Positions 1 to 5,084 of a DNA stretch of 5,398 bases are shown here, one piece after another. Each line of letters opens with the position of its first letter. The stretch's first letter is position 1. Source of the DNA: an uncultured bacterium (GTDB lineage Bacteria; Hydrogenedentota; Hydrogenedentia; Hydrogenedentales; SLHB01). Made by a program: the position numbers and the translations under genes. The stretch is taken from positions 1 to 5,398 of the forward strand of contig CALEZK010000625.1 of NCBI GenBank assembly GCA_937928585.1, written 5' to 3'. Below the pieces are notes generated by a model. That model worked only from the letters and a program-made list of their open reading frames with translations. It did not search any database and was not told the DNA's origin.

Positions 1-204
1 CTTTTGACAAGCACAACGTATGCTCGCCAGTTTGAGGATGGCGCTCGCGGTCGCAATTGTGACGCAGCCAAACGTAGTGGTAATCCGCGTATCGTGGCCA
101 ACTCTGGTTGGAAAAGTGAACGCGCAACCATGTTGAGTTTGTTTCGATCTGCGTGATCGAATGTTGAATTGTCTGCGTCAACATCGATTCAATCCTTCGG
201 TATA
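1..204. other. Left-edge stretch without an assignable gene
   Basis: No recognisable product is seen here. The plus strand is open in frame 1 from the window edge to a TGA at 154-156 (51 codons). The minus strand is open in one frame from about 190 to the edge, with an ATG at 129-131. Neither translation has a motif I recognise, and they overlap on opposite strands, so at most one is real. The stretch lies downstream of the cysteine synthase stop codon and also holds a hairpin at 156-188. A gene fragment cut by the window edge cannot be excluded. Confidence 0.4.
156..188. repeat. Inverted repeat downstream of the cysteine synthase gene
   Basis: The arms 156-167 and 178-188 pair over 11 bp (core ATGTTGA/TCAACAT, then ATCG/CGAT) with one bulged A at 160 and a 10-nt loop. 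It sits 17 bp beyond the minus-strand stop codon, where a terminator for the cysteine synthase transcript would be expected. No T-run follows it on the minus strand, so it is not a canonical intrinsic terminator. It could instead protect a 3' end or be an operator. A second, smaller repeat (TCAATC 189-194 / GATTGA 208-213) straddles the stop codon. Confidence 0.35.
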
Positions 205-1278
205 CTAGATTGAGAACGAACGCGAATGCGCGAGTTCAAGCAAACTCGGCGTTGCGCGATCCTCTTGACGAGGGAAAACACCAGTGGTCAGATAGCGTTC
301 GCCTGCGCTGGCGGCAACCGTCACGATTGTCTTGCCCTCCAAATCTGCGCGGCGGGCGATTTTGGCCACAGCGGAGAGGTTTGCACCGGTGCTGATTCCG
401 GCGAGGATTCCAGCCTCCTGCGCAAGCCGGCGTGTCCAGGAAACCGCGTCGTCATATGTCACGGTCTGTATCTCATTAATCCGCGTGCGATCCAGATTCT
501 TGGGGACAAAACCCGCACCGATTCCCTGTATCCGATGTGGTGCAGGTTTTCCACCGGAAAGCACGGGTGACTCCGCTGGCTCGACTGCGATCGTGCGAAT
601 TCCGGCGTTCTGTGCGTGCAGAAAACGGGATACACCGGTAATTGTTCCGCCGGTACCTACCCCCGCAACGAAAACGTCTATCTCGCCTCCGGCGTCATGC
701 CAAATCTCGGGCCCAGTGGTAAGCTCGTGAACGCGAGGGTTTGCAGGATTTTCGAATTGGCGCGGGACCCATGCAAAGGGCAATTCGGCGGCAAGCGACT
801 CAGCCTTTTGTATAGCCCCATCCATACGCTGACTCGCAGGAGTCAATACAACTGTCGCGCCTAGCGCGCGCAACATATTCTGTCGCTCCACGCTCATGGA
901 CTCCGGCATCGTAAGAATCAAGCGATAACCACGCGACGCGGCGATAAACGCTAGAGAGATTCCCGTGTTGCCGCTAGTGGCTTCAATTATGTATGTATTT
1001 CGGTCGAGCAGGCCCGCAGCCTCCGCTTGTTCCACCATTGCGCGGCCCACTCGGTCTTTGATGCTCGACAAGGGATTGAAGTACTCGAGCTTTAACAGAA
1101 CACGCACCTTTCCTTTTGCATTTAATGCAGGCAGTTTCAACTCGACCATGGGCGTGTTCGATGTGGTGTCGACTATCGACTGATGGATGCGCGCGACCGC
1201 AGGTTCGACCGGGGCCGAACCGGATTGCAGCGAGACTGCATTGATGTCTGGTGCGAACTTTTTCGCCGGAAAGCTCAT
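205..1278 (-). CDS. cysK: Cysteine synthase, PLP-dependent (CysK family)
   Basis: This cytoplasmic enzyme of the fold-type II PLP family makes L-cysteine from an activated serine (usually O-acetylserine) and sulfide. The 357-aa sequence has the family landmarks in order: the NTPMV entry motif (41-45), the Schiff-base lysine in NPLSSIKDRVG (K74), the substrate loop TSGNTG (101-106), the PESMSVER segment (125-132), the phosphate-binding GVGTGGT loop (206-212), GIGAGF (252-257), GISTGA (294-299, whose Ser should contact the pyridine nitrogen) and SAGERYLTT near the C-terminus. About 30 extra residues precede the usual CysK start, but an AAAGGAA site 7 nt upstream supports this ATG. It is the second gene after the 74-aa ORF, on the same strand with a 61-bp gap. 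No serine acetyltransferase gene is present. Use of O-phosphoserine, or a cystathionine beta-synthase-like role, cannot be excluded, though overall similarity favours CysK. Confidence 0.93.
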   Translation of the reverse strand: MSFPAKKFAPDINAVSLQSGSAPVEPAVARIHQSIVDTTSNTPMVELKLPALNAKGKVRVLLKLEYFNPLSSIKDRVGRAMVEQAEAAGLLDRNTYIIEATSGNTGISLAFIAASRGYRLILTMPESMSVERQNMLRALGATVVLTPASQRMDGAIQKAESLAAELPFAWVPRQFENPANPRVHELTTGPEIWHDAGGEIDVFVAGVGTGGTITGVSRFLHAQNAGIRTIAVEPAESPVLSGGKPAPHRIQGIGAGFVPKNLDRTRINEIQTVTYDDAVSWTRRLAQEAGILAGISTGANLSAVAKIARRADLEGKTIVTVAASAGERYLTTGVFPRQEDRATPSLLELAHSRSFSI

Positions 1279-1285
1279 CGTTTTG

Positions 1286-1292
1286 TTCCTTT
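1286..1292 (-). promoter_or_regulatory. Ribosome binding site of the cysteine synthase gene
   Basis: The minus strand reads AAAGGAA here, 7 nt before the ATG at 1276-1278. It supports the upstream start and hence the roughly 30-residue N-terminal extension of the enzyme. Confidence 0.7.
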
Positions 1293-1339
1293 ATGTCTAC
1301 GGTATTTGCACCGGAGTCATTGAGACCCGGTCCTAACGT

Positions 1340-1564
1340 TCAGATGCCGTCCTGAAATTCGAATTCAAAAGGGGGCACAAAAGGTTTCGGTTCGGTACTC
1401 GCGCGCTTAGCCTGCTCCAGTGCGGTGTGGTAGAGCTGTTGGCGCGACCGGTACTGCTCAGGTGTTAGTTCGCGCAAAAAAGCATCCGGGCATTGGACAA
1501 ATGCTTCATCAACCGCCTTCGAAGGTATTCGTTCTGAAATGCGATTAGGCGCTGGGCGTTGCAT
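1340..1564 (-). CDS. Small hypothetical protein, 74 aa
   Basis: I do not recognise this protein. It has 74 residues, no signal peptide and no membrane segment. The middle part (about 28-56, containing LRELTPEQYRSRQQLYHTAL) is charged and looks helical. The C-terminal end is short and rich in Pro, Phe and Glu (PKPFVPPFEFEF). There is a single Cys in a QCPD context and no known metal-binding pattern. It is probably real: an AAGGAA site lies 8 nt before the ATG, and a promoter with a consensus -35 lies about 50-80 bp upstream. It is the first gene of a leftward unit with the cysteine synthase 61 bp downstream, and it is divergent from the Met/Cys-rich gene. The arrangement suggests co-expression with cysteine synthesis, but not what it does. 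Confidence 0.65.
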   Translation of the reverse strand: MQRPAPNRISERIPSKAVDEAFVQCPDAFLRELTPEQYRSRQQLYHTALEQAKRASTEPKPFVPPFEFEFQDGI

Positions 1565-1572
1565 GCTGGGAA

Positions 1573-1578
1573 TTCCTT
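1573..1578 (-). promoter_or_regulatory. Ribosome binding site of the 74-aa ORF
   Basis: The minus strand reads AAGGAA, 8 nt before the ATG at 1562-1564. It is the main translational evidence that this small ORF is a gene. Confidence 0.65.
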
Positions 1579-1614
1579 AAAGTTTATAAATATTAGTAAC
1601 TAGATCATGTTTAT

Positions 1615-1643
1615 AGTGTAAATGTAATCCGTTGTGGTGTCAA
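1615..1643 (-). promoter_or_regulatory. Sigma70-like promoter for the 74-aa gene and cysK
   Basis: On the minus strand, TTGACA (1638-1643, a perfect -35) is followed after exactly 17 bp by TACACT (1615-1620, 4 of 6 matches to the -10). Transcription would begin near 1608, giving a leader of about 44 nt before the 74-aa ORF. The 17-bp spacer argues against MerR/CueR-type control, which normally uses a 19-20 bp spacer. The -10 element also lies in a small palindrome, TTTA-TAGTG-TAAA (1610-1622). Confidence 0.6.
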
Positions 1644-1650
1644 GTGGAAT

Positions 1651-1678
1651 GTTTTCCCGACTAAATCCGTAGGAAAAC
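1651..1678. repeat. Inverted repeat between the divergent promoters
   Basis: GTTTTCC (1651-1657) and GGAAAAC (1672-1678) are perfect 7-bp inverted arms separated by 14 bp. The element lies just upstream of the -35 of the leftward promoter and about 35 bp upstream of the -35 of the rightward one. That is a suitable place for a regulator acting on both. Length and spacing suit a dimeric binding site, but no known operator consensus is recognised, and short repeats can arise by chance in AT-rich DNA. Confidence 0.35.
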
Positions 1679-1695
1679 TCGATGCAAATCTTATT

Positions 1696-1722
1696 GTAAG
1701 TGACTATTGTGTATTGACTTAC
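1696..1722. repeat. Inverted repeat overlapping the -35 of the Met/Cys-rich gene
   Basis: GTAAGT (1696-1701) and ACTTAC (1717-1722) are perfect 6-bp inverted arms 15 bp apart. The right arm overlaps the -35 hexamer TTGACT (1714-1719), so a protein bound here could block RNA polymerase. This is a candidate operator only; six matched bases are weak evidence. Confidence 0.3.
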
Positions 1723-1742
1723 GTGTGTTGTTGTGTTATGCT
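1714..1742 (+). promoter_or_regulatory. Extended -10 sigma70-like promoter of the Met/Cys-rich gene
   Basis: TTGACT (1714-1719, 5 of 6 to consensus) is followed after 17 bp by TATGCT (1737-1742, 4 of 6). The -10 is preceded by TG at 1734-1735, giving an extended -10 (TGTTATGCT). Transcription should start near 1749, leaving an untranslated leader of about 95 nt. That is long for such a small gene and could carry post-transcriptional control, although I found no convincing structure or leader peptide in it. Confidence 0.6.
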
Positions 1743-1831
1743 TTGGCTACCTCGCAAGAGCATCGATTCTCAAGTAATCTCACAAACAAGCGGAGTTCGC
1801 ACCCTACAAAGGGCCCGGCACCCGAAAACAC

Positions 1832-1836
1832 AGGAG
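1832..1836 (+). promoter_or_regulatory. Strong ribosome binding site of the Met/Cys-rich gene
   Basis: AGGAG lies 7 nt before the ATG at 1844. This matters because the gene contains dozens of ATG codons, and the site picks the first one as the start. Confidence 0.75.
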
Positions 1837-1843
1837 AGCTCCA

Positions 1844-2293
1844 ATGACTGGCATGATGATGGATCGCGGAACGATGGGTATGGGTGGTGCTTCGATGCCG
1901 ATGATGGGAACGGCAAGCATGAACATGATGATGATTCCCCGGTGCACGATGAAGATGGAGAAGTGCGCTGGCGGAATGAAAATGATGTGCATGTGCAAGG
2001 ACGAGGCGGCCTGCGGAATGATGCAAAACCTCTGCACTATGCTTGGCGGCGGCATGATGAGCTGCTGCATGATGATGAACGGCATGATGACGATGTGCTG
2101 TAACATGACCATGGGCATGGCCAAGTGCGAAATGACGAAAGACGGCATGTGCGTTACCTGGACGAGCGGCGACGCCATGTGCTGTGACATGATCCAGGCC
2201 TGTTGCGATGCCATGATGAAGATGATGGAATGCGGCTGCACCTGCTGTGTAACGATGAACAATACGCCCGTCTGTTGCGGTGGGATGATGTAG
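1844..2293 (+). CDS. Met/Cys-rich putative metal-binding protein
   Basis: This 149-aa protein contains 44 Met and 22 Cys. The N-terminal part (1-32) is Met/Gly-rich with 13 Met and no Cys. From 33 on, Cys and Met alternate, with six CC pairs (74-75, 85-86, 113-114, 120-121, 134-135, 144-145) and a KMMCMCK cluster at 46-52. Residues about 36-86 align with 88-145 as a tandem duplication. There is no signal or Tat peptide and no transmembrane helix, so a cytoplasmic location is expected. Dense thiols and thioethers suit soft metals such as Cu(I), Ag(I), Cd(II) or Hg(II), as in metallothioneins and Cys-rich copper storage proteins, but I cannot place it in a named family. The motif TMKMEKC followed by CC-containing repeats gives an impression of a conserved but uncharacterised bacterial family; that is memory, not a search. 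Promoter, ribosome binding site and terminator are all its own. The Met-rich N-terminus could alternatively be a disordered low-complexity tail. Confidence 0.85.
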   Translation: MTGMMMDRGTMGMGGASMPMMGTASMNMMMIPRCTMKMEKCAGGMKMMCMCKDEAACGMMQNLCTMLGGGMMSCCMMMNGMMTMCCNMTMGMAKCEMTKDGMCVTWTSGDAMCCDMIQACCDAMMKMMECGCTCCVTMNNTPVCCGGMM

Positions 2294-2319
2294 TCTTAGG
2301 AAATTCGCTAAACCTTTTA

Positions 2320-2359
2320 AAGCGTCCGCACCGGAGAACGGTGCGGACGCTTCAGTTTT
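2320..2359 (+). terminator. Rho-independent terminator of the Met/Cys-rich gene
   Basis: A perfect 14-bp stem (AAGCGTCCGCACCG at 2320-2333, its complement at 2339-2352) encloses the 5-nt loop GAGAA and is followed by CAGTTTT. It begins 26 bp after the stop codon. It makes the Met/Cys-rich gene monocistronic and isolates it from the pentapeptide-repeat gene downstream. Confidence 0.9.
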
Positions 2360-2712
2360 GGACCAGGTTTAAAGTAGGGGCGTAAATAATGCTATTTGGG
2401 TTAATCATCGGCTGTTTGTCCCGTGCCGCCCAGTCGAGACTTCGGAATTGCGCGAATCTTTTACAAGCACAATCCATGCAAACAGAAATAGCCGTCAAGA
2501 ATCGGACTATCCGCGCGGTAGTCAACTTCAAAATCCACGTGCACGGCCGAGGTGCTGAGGACGGCCGACAGGCCGACGTTTGGCGAAGCTGTGGTACGTA
2601 TCTCAACAAATCTCGTTGCCTTTAGGTTAACAAGAGCGGTCAATCTGTTTTTCGTCATCTTGGAAGGAGCGTGCGGCACCGCTCCTCCCTATTAGCACCC
2701 TACTATTGCTGG

Positions 2713-2741
2713 TTGTAAATTTTATAGACGTGGATTAGACT
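2713..2741 (+). promoter_or_regulatory. Possible promoter of the pentapeptide-repeat gene
   Basis: TTGTAA (2713-2718) and TAGACT (2736-2741) lie 17 bp apart, each with 4 of 6 consensus matches, in a locally AT-rich patch about 70 bp upstream of the start codon. This is a weak match, given because the strong terminator upstream means the gene needs its own promoter. Confidence 0.3.
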
Positions 2742-2802
2742 AACCGAGAAGGAATACGTGCTCCGATAAAGTGAGAAGTCGAGTGTTGCCCCGGTCAACA
2801 GC

Positions 2803-2806
2803 GAGG
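2803..2806 (+). promoter_or_regulatory. Ribosome binding site of the pentapeptide-repeat gene
   Basis: GAGG lies 7 nt before the ATG at 2814 and supports that start, which also places a complete signal peptide at the N-terminus. Confidence 0.55.
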
Positions 2807-2813
2807 TTTCGGA

Positions 2814-3629
2814 ATGAGCATTCACAAACGCGCTTACAAGCATGTAGTTACAACCTTGGCGATACTAGCTGTATTCATGTTTACCGGCAGGACGGGTGCC
2901 GAGCAGGACGATCTGCGCATTGCAACGGAAGCAATTACCATAGGACCTGGCCTTTGGAAGGATCTCAGTTTAAGTCGTTCAGACTGGAGCGGTAAAGAAT
3001 TCAGGCACCTCAGGGTCATAGGTTGCGATCTGACATATGCGAAGTTTGACGGCGCTAACTTGGCTCGCTTTTTCACATCAAGCTCCGACCTACAAAACGC
3101 AAGTTTCAAGAAAGCAAACCTTGGCGGTGCCCATTTCATCAATATCGACATGAGCGGGGCTTCATTTGCGGGAGCAAATCTTATGGCGGCGAACCTATGG
3201 GTCGGTTTCCCAGGGGGTGTCCGGGTCAGCCGCACGGATTTCTCCGGTGTGGATTTTCACAAAGCCGACCTACGCGATCTGCTGGGGAGGGCCACCTCGT
3301 TTAAGGGAGCAGAGATGGACTATGCGGATTTGAGAGACTCCGTACTCATCGGAGCGGATTTTTCTGAAGCAATTCTCGCGTATACGGATTTTAGGGGCGC
3401 TTTCTTGGGAAATTGCGTTTTTACAAACAGAAGCGCCTCTAATTGGATGGCTTGTAAAATCGAAGGTGCAAGTGTCCTAGGTGCAAAGCCACAAGAGTTC
3501 GTCGATTGGGCCCTCAAGAAAGGCGCGAATACGATGGACTTGGAAACATGGTACGAAGTAACGGAAGCGAGGAAGGCAAAGGAAAAGATGGAGGCACAGA
3601 AATCGGAGTCATCTCAGCTCTCCCCTTAG
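2814..3629 (+). CDS. Exported pentapeptide-repeat protein
   Basis: This 271-aa protein begins with a Sec-type signal peptide: a basic start (MSIHKRAYKH), a hydrophobic core (about 11-24) and a probable cleavage site after TGA at residue 29. Residues about 71-205 hold pentapeptide repeats of the A(D/N)LxX / A-x-F type, for example AKFDG, ANLAR, ASFKK, ANLGG, ASFAG, ANLMA, TDFSG, ADLRD and ADFSE. Such repeats fold into a right-handed quadrilateral beta-helix. The run is broken around 129-139 (GFPGGV) and 154-163. The C-terminal 45 residues are charged and probably helical. The repeat fold is well known, but its functions vary widely; the gyrase-protecting members are cytoplasmic, so the signal peptide makes that role unlikely here. 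An extracytoplasmic structural or binding role is inference. The gene stands alone, followed by a 195-bp gap before the permease. Confidence 0.85.
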   Translation: MSIHKRAYKHVVTTLAILAVFMFTGRTGAEQDDLRIATEAITIGPGLWKDLSLSRSDWSGKEFRHLRVIGCDLTYAKFDGANLARFFTSSSDLQNASFKKANLGGAHFINIDMSGASFAGANLMAANLWVGFPGGVRVSRTDFSGVDFHKADLRDLLGRATSFKGAEMDYADLRDSVLIGADFSEAILAYTDFRGAFLGNCVFTNRSASNWMACKIEGASVLGAKPQEFVDWALKKGANTMDLETWYEVTEARKAKEKMEAQKSESSQLSP

Positions 3630-3778
3630 GGATTCCGCCGCTCGACTAAAAAGGACTTAACGGCACACTGGAGATGGCAAAAGGTCGGTTCTTCGCCAAG
3701 TGAGGGAAGTTCACCCACCAGCTCAACCTACAGCGACTACTTCTACTAACGCAGTTTGTGCGGCGATCTGGCACTGGA

Positions 3779-3787
3779 TGGTATACT
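3779..3787 (+). promoter_or_regulatory. Extended -10 promoter element of the permease gene
   Basis: TGGTATACT matches the extended -10 form TGnTATAAT with a 5-of-6 hexamer. No good -35 is found at 16-18 bp, which extended -10 promoters tolerate. A start near 3794 would leave a leader of about 30 nt before the ATG at 3825. It also argues against the in-frame TTG at 3756 as the start, since that lies upstream of the element. Confidence 0.4.
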
Positions 3788-3824
3788 GCGTAGTCCAATC
3801 AGTAGTAGGTGGATAAATTTTGCC

Positions 3825-5036
3825 ATGACATGGTTTGAGTACTTCCGCGTCGCGATAGATTCCGTATCCCAGAATAAGGTCCGGTCGTTTTTGACGATGA
3901 TCGGGGTGACGATAGGCGTGCTCGCCGTCATTTTGCTTGTGGCACTGGGGGAAGGAGCGCAAGCCTATGTAGCGCAAGAGTTTGCGAATATGGGCACCAA
4001 CCTCTTAATCATCACGCCCGGTAAGCAGGAGACGTCCGGCATGATGCCGATCGTCGCCGGCAGTTTCCGCAAGCTGACCTATGAAAACGCGAAAGAGATT
4101 CAACGGCGCGCGGTCGGCGTGAAGGAGGTCTCCCCCGAAGTGCTGGGGGCGGGCGCGGTGAAATTCCGGGATCGCGAGCGCAATACGATGATACTCGCCG
4201 TGACGCCTGCCCTGGAACGCATTCGAGATGTGCATGTCGATACCGGCCGGTTTCTGGATGAAAACGATATCGAGAAGAACAACAAAGTGTGTGTACTCGG
4301 TTCGCAACTGAAGGAAGAACTATTCGGCACGGACAACGCACTCGGACAACGCGTGTCGATCAATCGCAGCCGTCACCTGGTGGTTGGCGTGATGGAGCGC
4401 AAGGGCATGACCCTTGGCATCAACGCGGACGATCTTGTCTTCGTTCCCTTGTTGAGCGGGCAGCAGATGTTCTATGGCGGCGAAGACGAGCTGTATCAAA
4501 TCGTGGTGCAGGCGAACAGCCCAGCCGAGACCAAGCAAGCCACGGAATCCATTCGCGCGATATTGACGGCGGCGCATGACTACACCGAAGACTTTACCAT
4601 TCTCGATCAAACCTCCATGCTAGCGACGCTGGACAAAATATTCGTGGCGTTAAAAGTGATGCTGTCGGGCATCGCGTCGATATCCCTTCTCGTGGGCGGA
4701 ATCGGCATCATGAATATCATGCTTGTGTCGGTCCGTGAGCGCACGCGCGAGGTGGGAATTCGAAAATCCGTCGGCGCGACACGACGCGACATAGGACTTC
4801 AATTCGCGATCGAGGCCATCACCTTGAGTTGTATCGGCGGCGTCGCGGGAATACTGCTTGCCTATGCAGGCACATGGTCCATGCGCCAGTTTTATCCGAC
4901 GTTTCCGATACACGCGTCGATGTGGTCGACTATTGTGGCCTTTGCATTCAGCGCAACGGTCGGGATATTCTTTGGCGCGTACCCTGCCTGGAAAGCGGCC
5001 AGCGTCGATCCTGTGGAAGCCTTGCGTTACGAGTAG
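3825..5036 (+). CDS. ABC transporter permease, MacB/FtsX type
   Basis: This 403-aa inner-membrane protein has the architecture of type VII ABC (MacB/LolC-like) permeases: one N-terminal transmembrane helix (about 22-42), a large extracytoplasmic MacB periplasmic core-like domain (about 45-265), then an FtsX domain with three helices (about 278-303, 327-351, 366-389). Diagnostic motifs are KVRSFLTMIGVTIGV at the first helix, GGIGIMNIMLVSVRERTREVGIRK at about 291-314 (the loop that couples to the ATPase) and the C-terminal PAWKAASVDPVEALRYE. There is no Walker motif, so it needs a separate LolD/MacB-type ATPase, and none lies in this window. Such systems use ATP for mechanical work on extracytoplasmic lipoproteins, peptides, drugs or cell-wall enzymes; the substrate cannot be read from the sequence. 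The ATG at 3825 is preferred over the TTG at 3756 because it begins just before the family's usual N-terminus; its AGGTGG site is rather distant (12 nt). The next gene starts 48 bp downstream. Confidence 0.9.
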   Translation: MTWFEYFRVAIDSVSQNKVRSFLTMIGVTIGVLAVILLVALGEGAQAYVAQEFANMGTNLLIITPGKQETSGMMPIVAGSFRKLTYENAKEIQRRAVGVKEVSPEVLGAGAVKFRDRERNTMILAVTPALERIRDVHVDTGRFLDENDIEKNNKVCVLGSQLKEELFGTDNALGQRVSINRSRHLVVGVMERKGMTLGINADDLVFVPLLSGQQMFYGGEDELYQIVVQANSPAETKQATESIRAILTAAHDYTEDFTILDQTSMLATLDKIFVALKVMLSGIASISLLVGGIGIMNIMLVSVRERTREVGIRKSVGATRRDIGLQFAIEAITLSCIGGVAGILLAYAGTWSMRQFYPTFPIHASMWSTIVAFAFSATVGIFFGAYPAWKAASVDPVEALRYE

Positions 5037-5084
5037 CGCCAATCGGACCAACAGGCAGCGGCAGGGGCGTGTTGGGGAAGCATC

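Larger units (their letters stand above)
2361..2810. other. Intergenic stretch of about 450 bp with no convincing gene
   Basis: Several short overlapping ORFs lie here on both strands, none convincing. The best plus-strand one (2389-2625, 78 aa) has an AGGGG 8 nt before its ATG and a hydrophobic start ending in IIGC. However, it lacks a basic N-terminus and the rest resembles no known protein. A minus-strand ORF (2461-2679, GTG start) has GGAGG only 4 nt upstream. A 7-bp hairpin (AGGAGCG 2665-2671 / CGCTCCT 2680-2686) has no T-run on either side. The stretch may be decayed coding DNA or simply spacer. Confidence 0.5.

Noticed and set aside
4..24. TTGACA (4-9) with TATGCT (19-24) as a promoter at the left edge
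   Set aside because: The spacing is only 9 bp and no gene follows on the plus strand.
1615..1742. CueR/MerR-type or CopY-type copper operator in the divergent region
   Set aside because: Both promoters have 17-bp spacers rather than the 19-20 bp of MerR-type promoters, and no TACAnnTGTA box is present.
1714..2103. A plus-strand ORF rich in His and Asp in another frame of the Met/Cys-rich gene, superficially like a metal-binding protein
   Set aside because: The Asp/His runs are the ATGATG and CATGAT repeats read out of phase. It would start with TTG inside the -35 element of the promoter, upstream of the transcription start.
1804..2262. A 152-aa minus-strand ORF rich in Ile, Met and His opposite the Met/Cys-rich gene
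   Set aside because: Repeated ATG codons on the plus strand read as CAT/ATC/TCA on the other and leave few stops. The plus-strand gene has promoter, ribosome binding site and terminator; this one has none.
1844..2293. The ATG-rich gene as a simple-sequence (microsatellite-like) repeat rather than a coding sequence
   Set aside because: The ATG runs are short and interrupted by ordinary codons. Cys is encoded by both TGC and TGT, and the two internal units align by residue type, so selection acts on the protein.
2665..2686. AGGAGCG/CGCTCCT hairpin as a rho-independent terminator
   Set aside because: The stem is only 7 bp with an 8-nt loop, and neither strand has a T-run after it.
3756..3824. 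A longer permease beginning at TTG 3756
   Set aside because: The extra 23 residues lie before the family's usual N-terminus, and the TTG is upstream of a probable -10 element at 3779-3787. The ATG at 3825 fits better.
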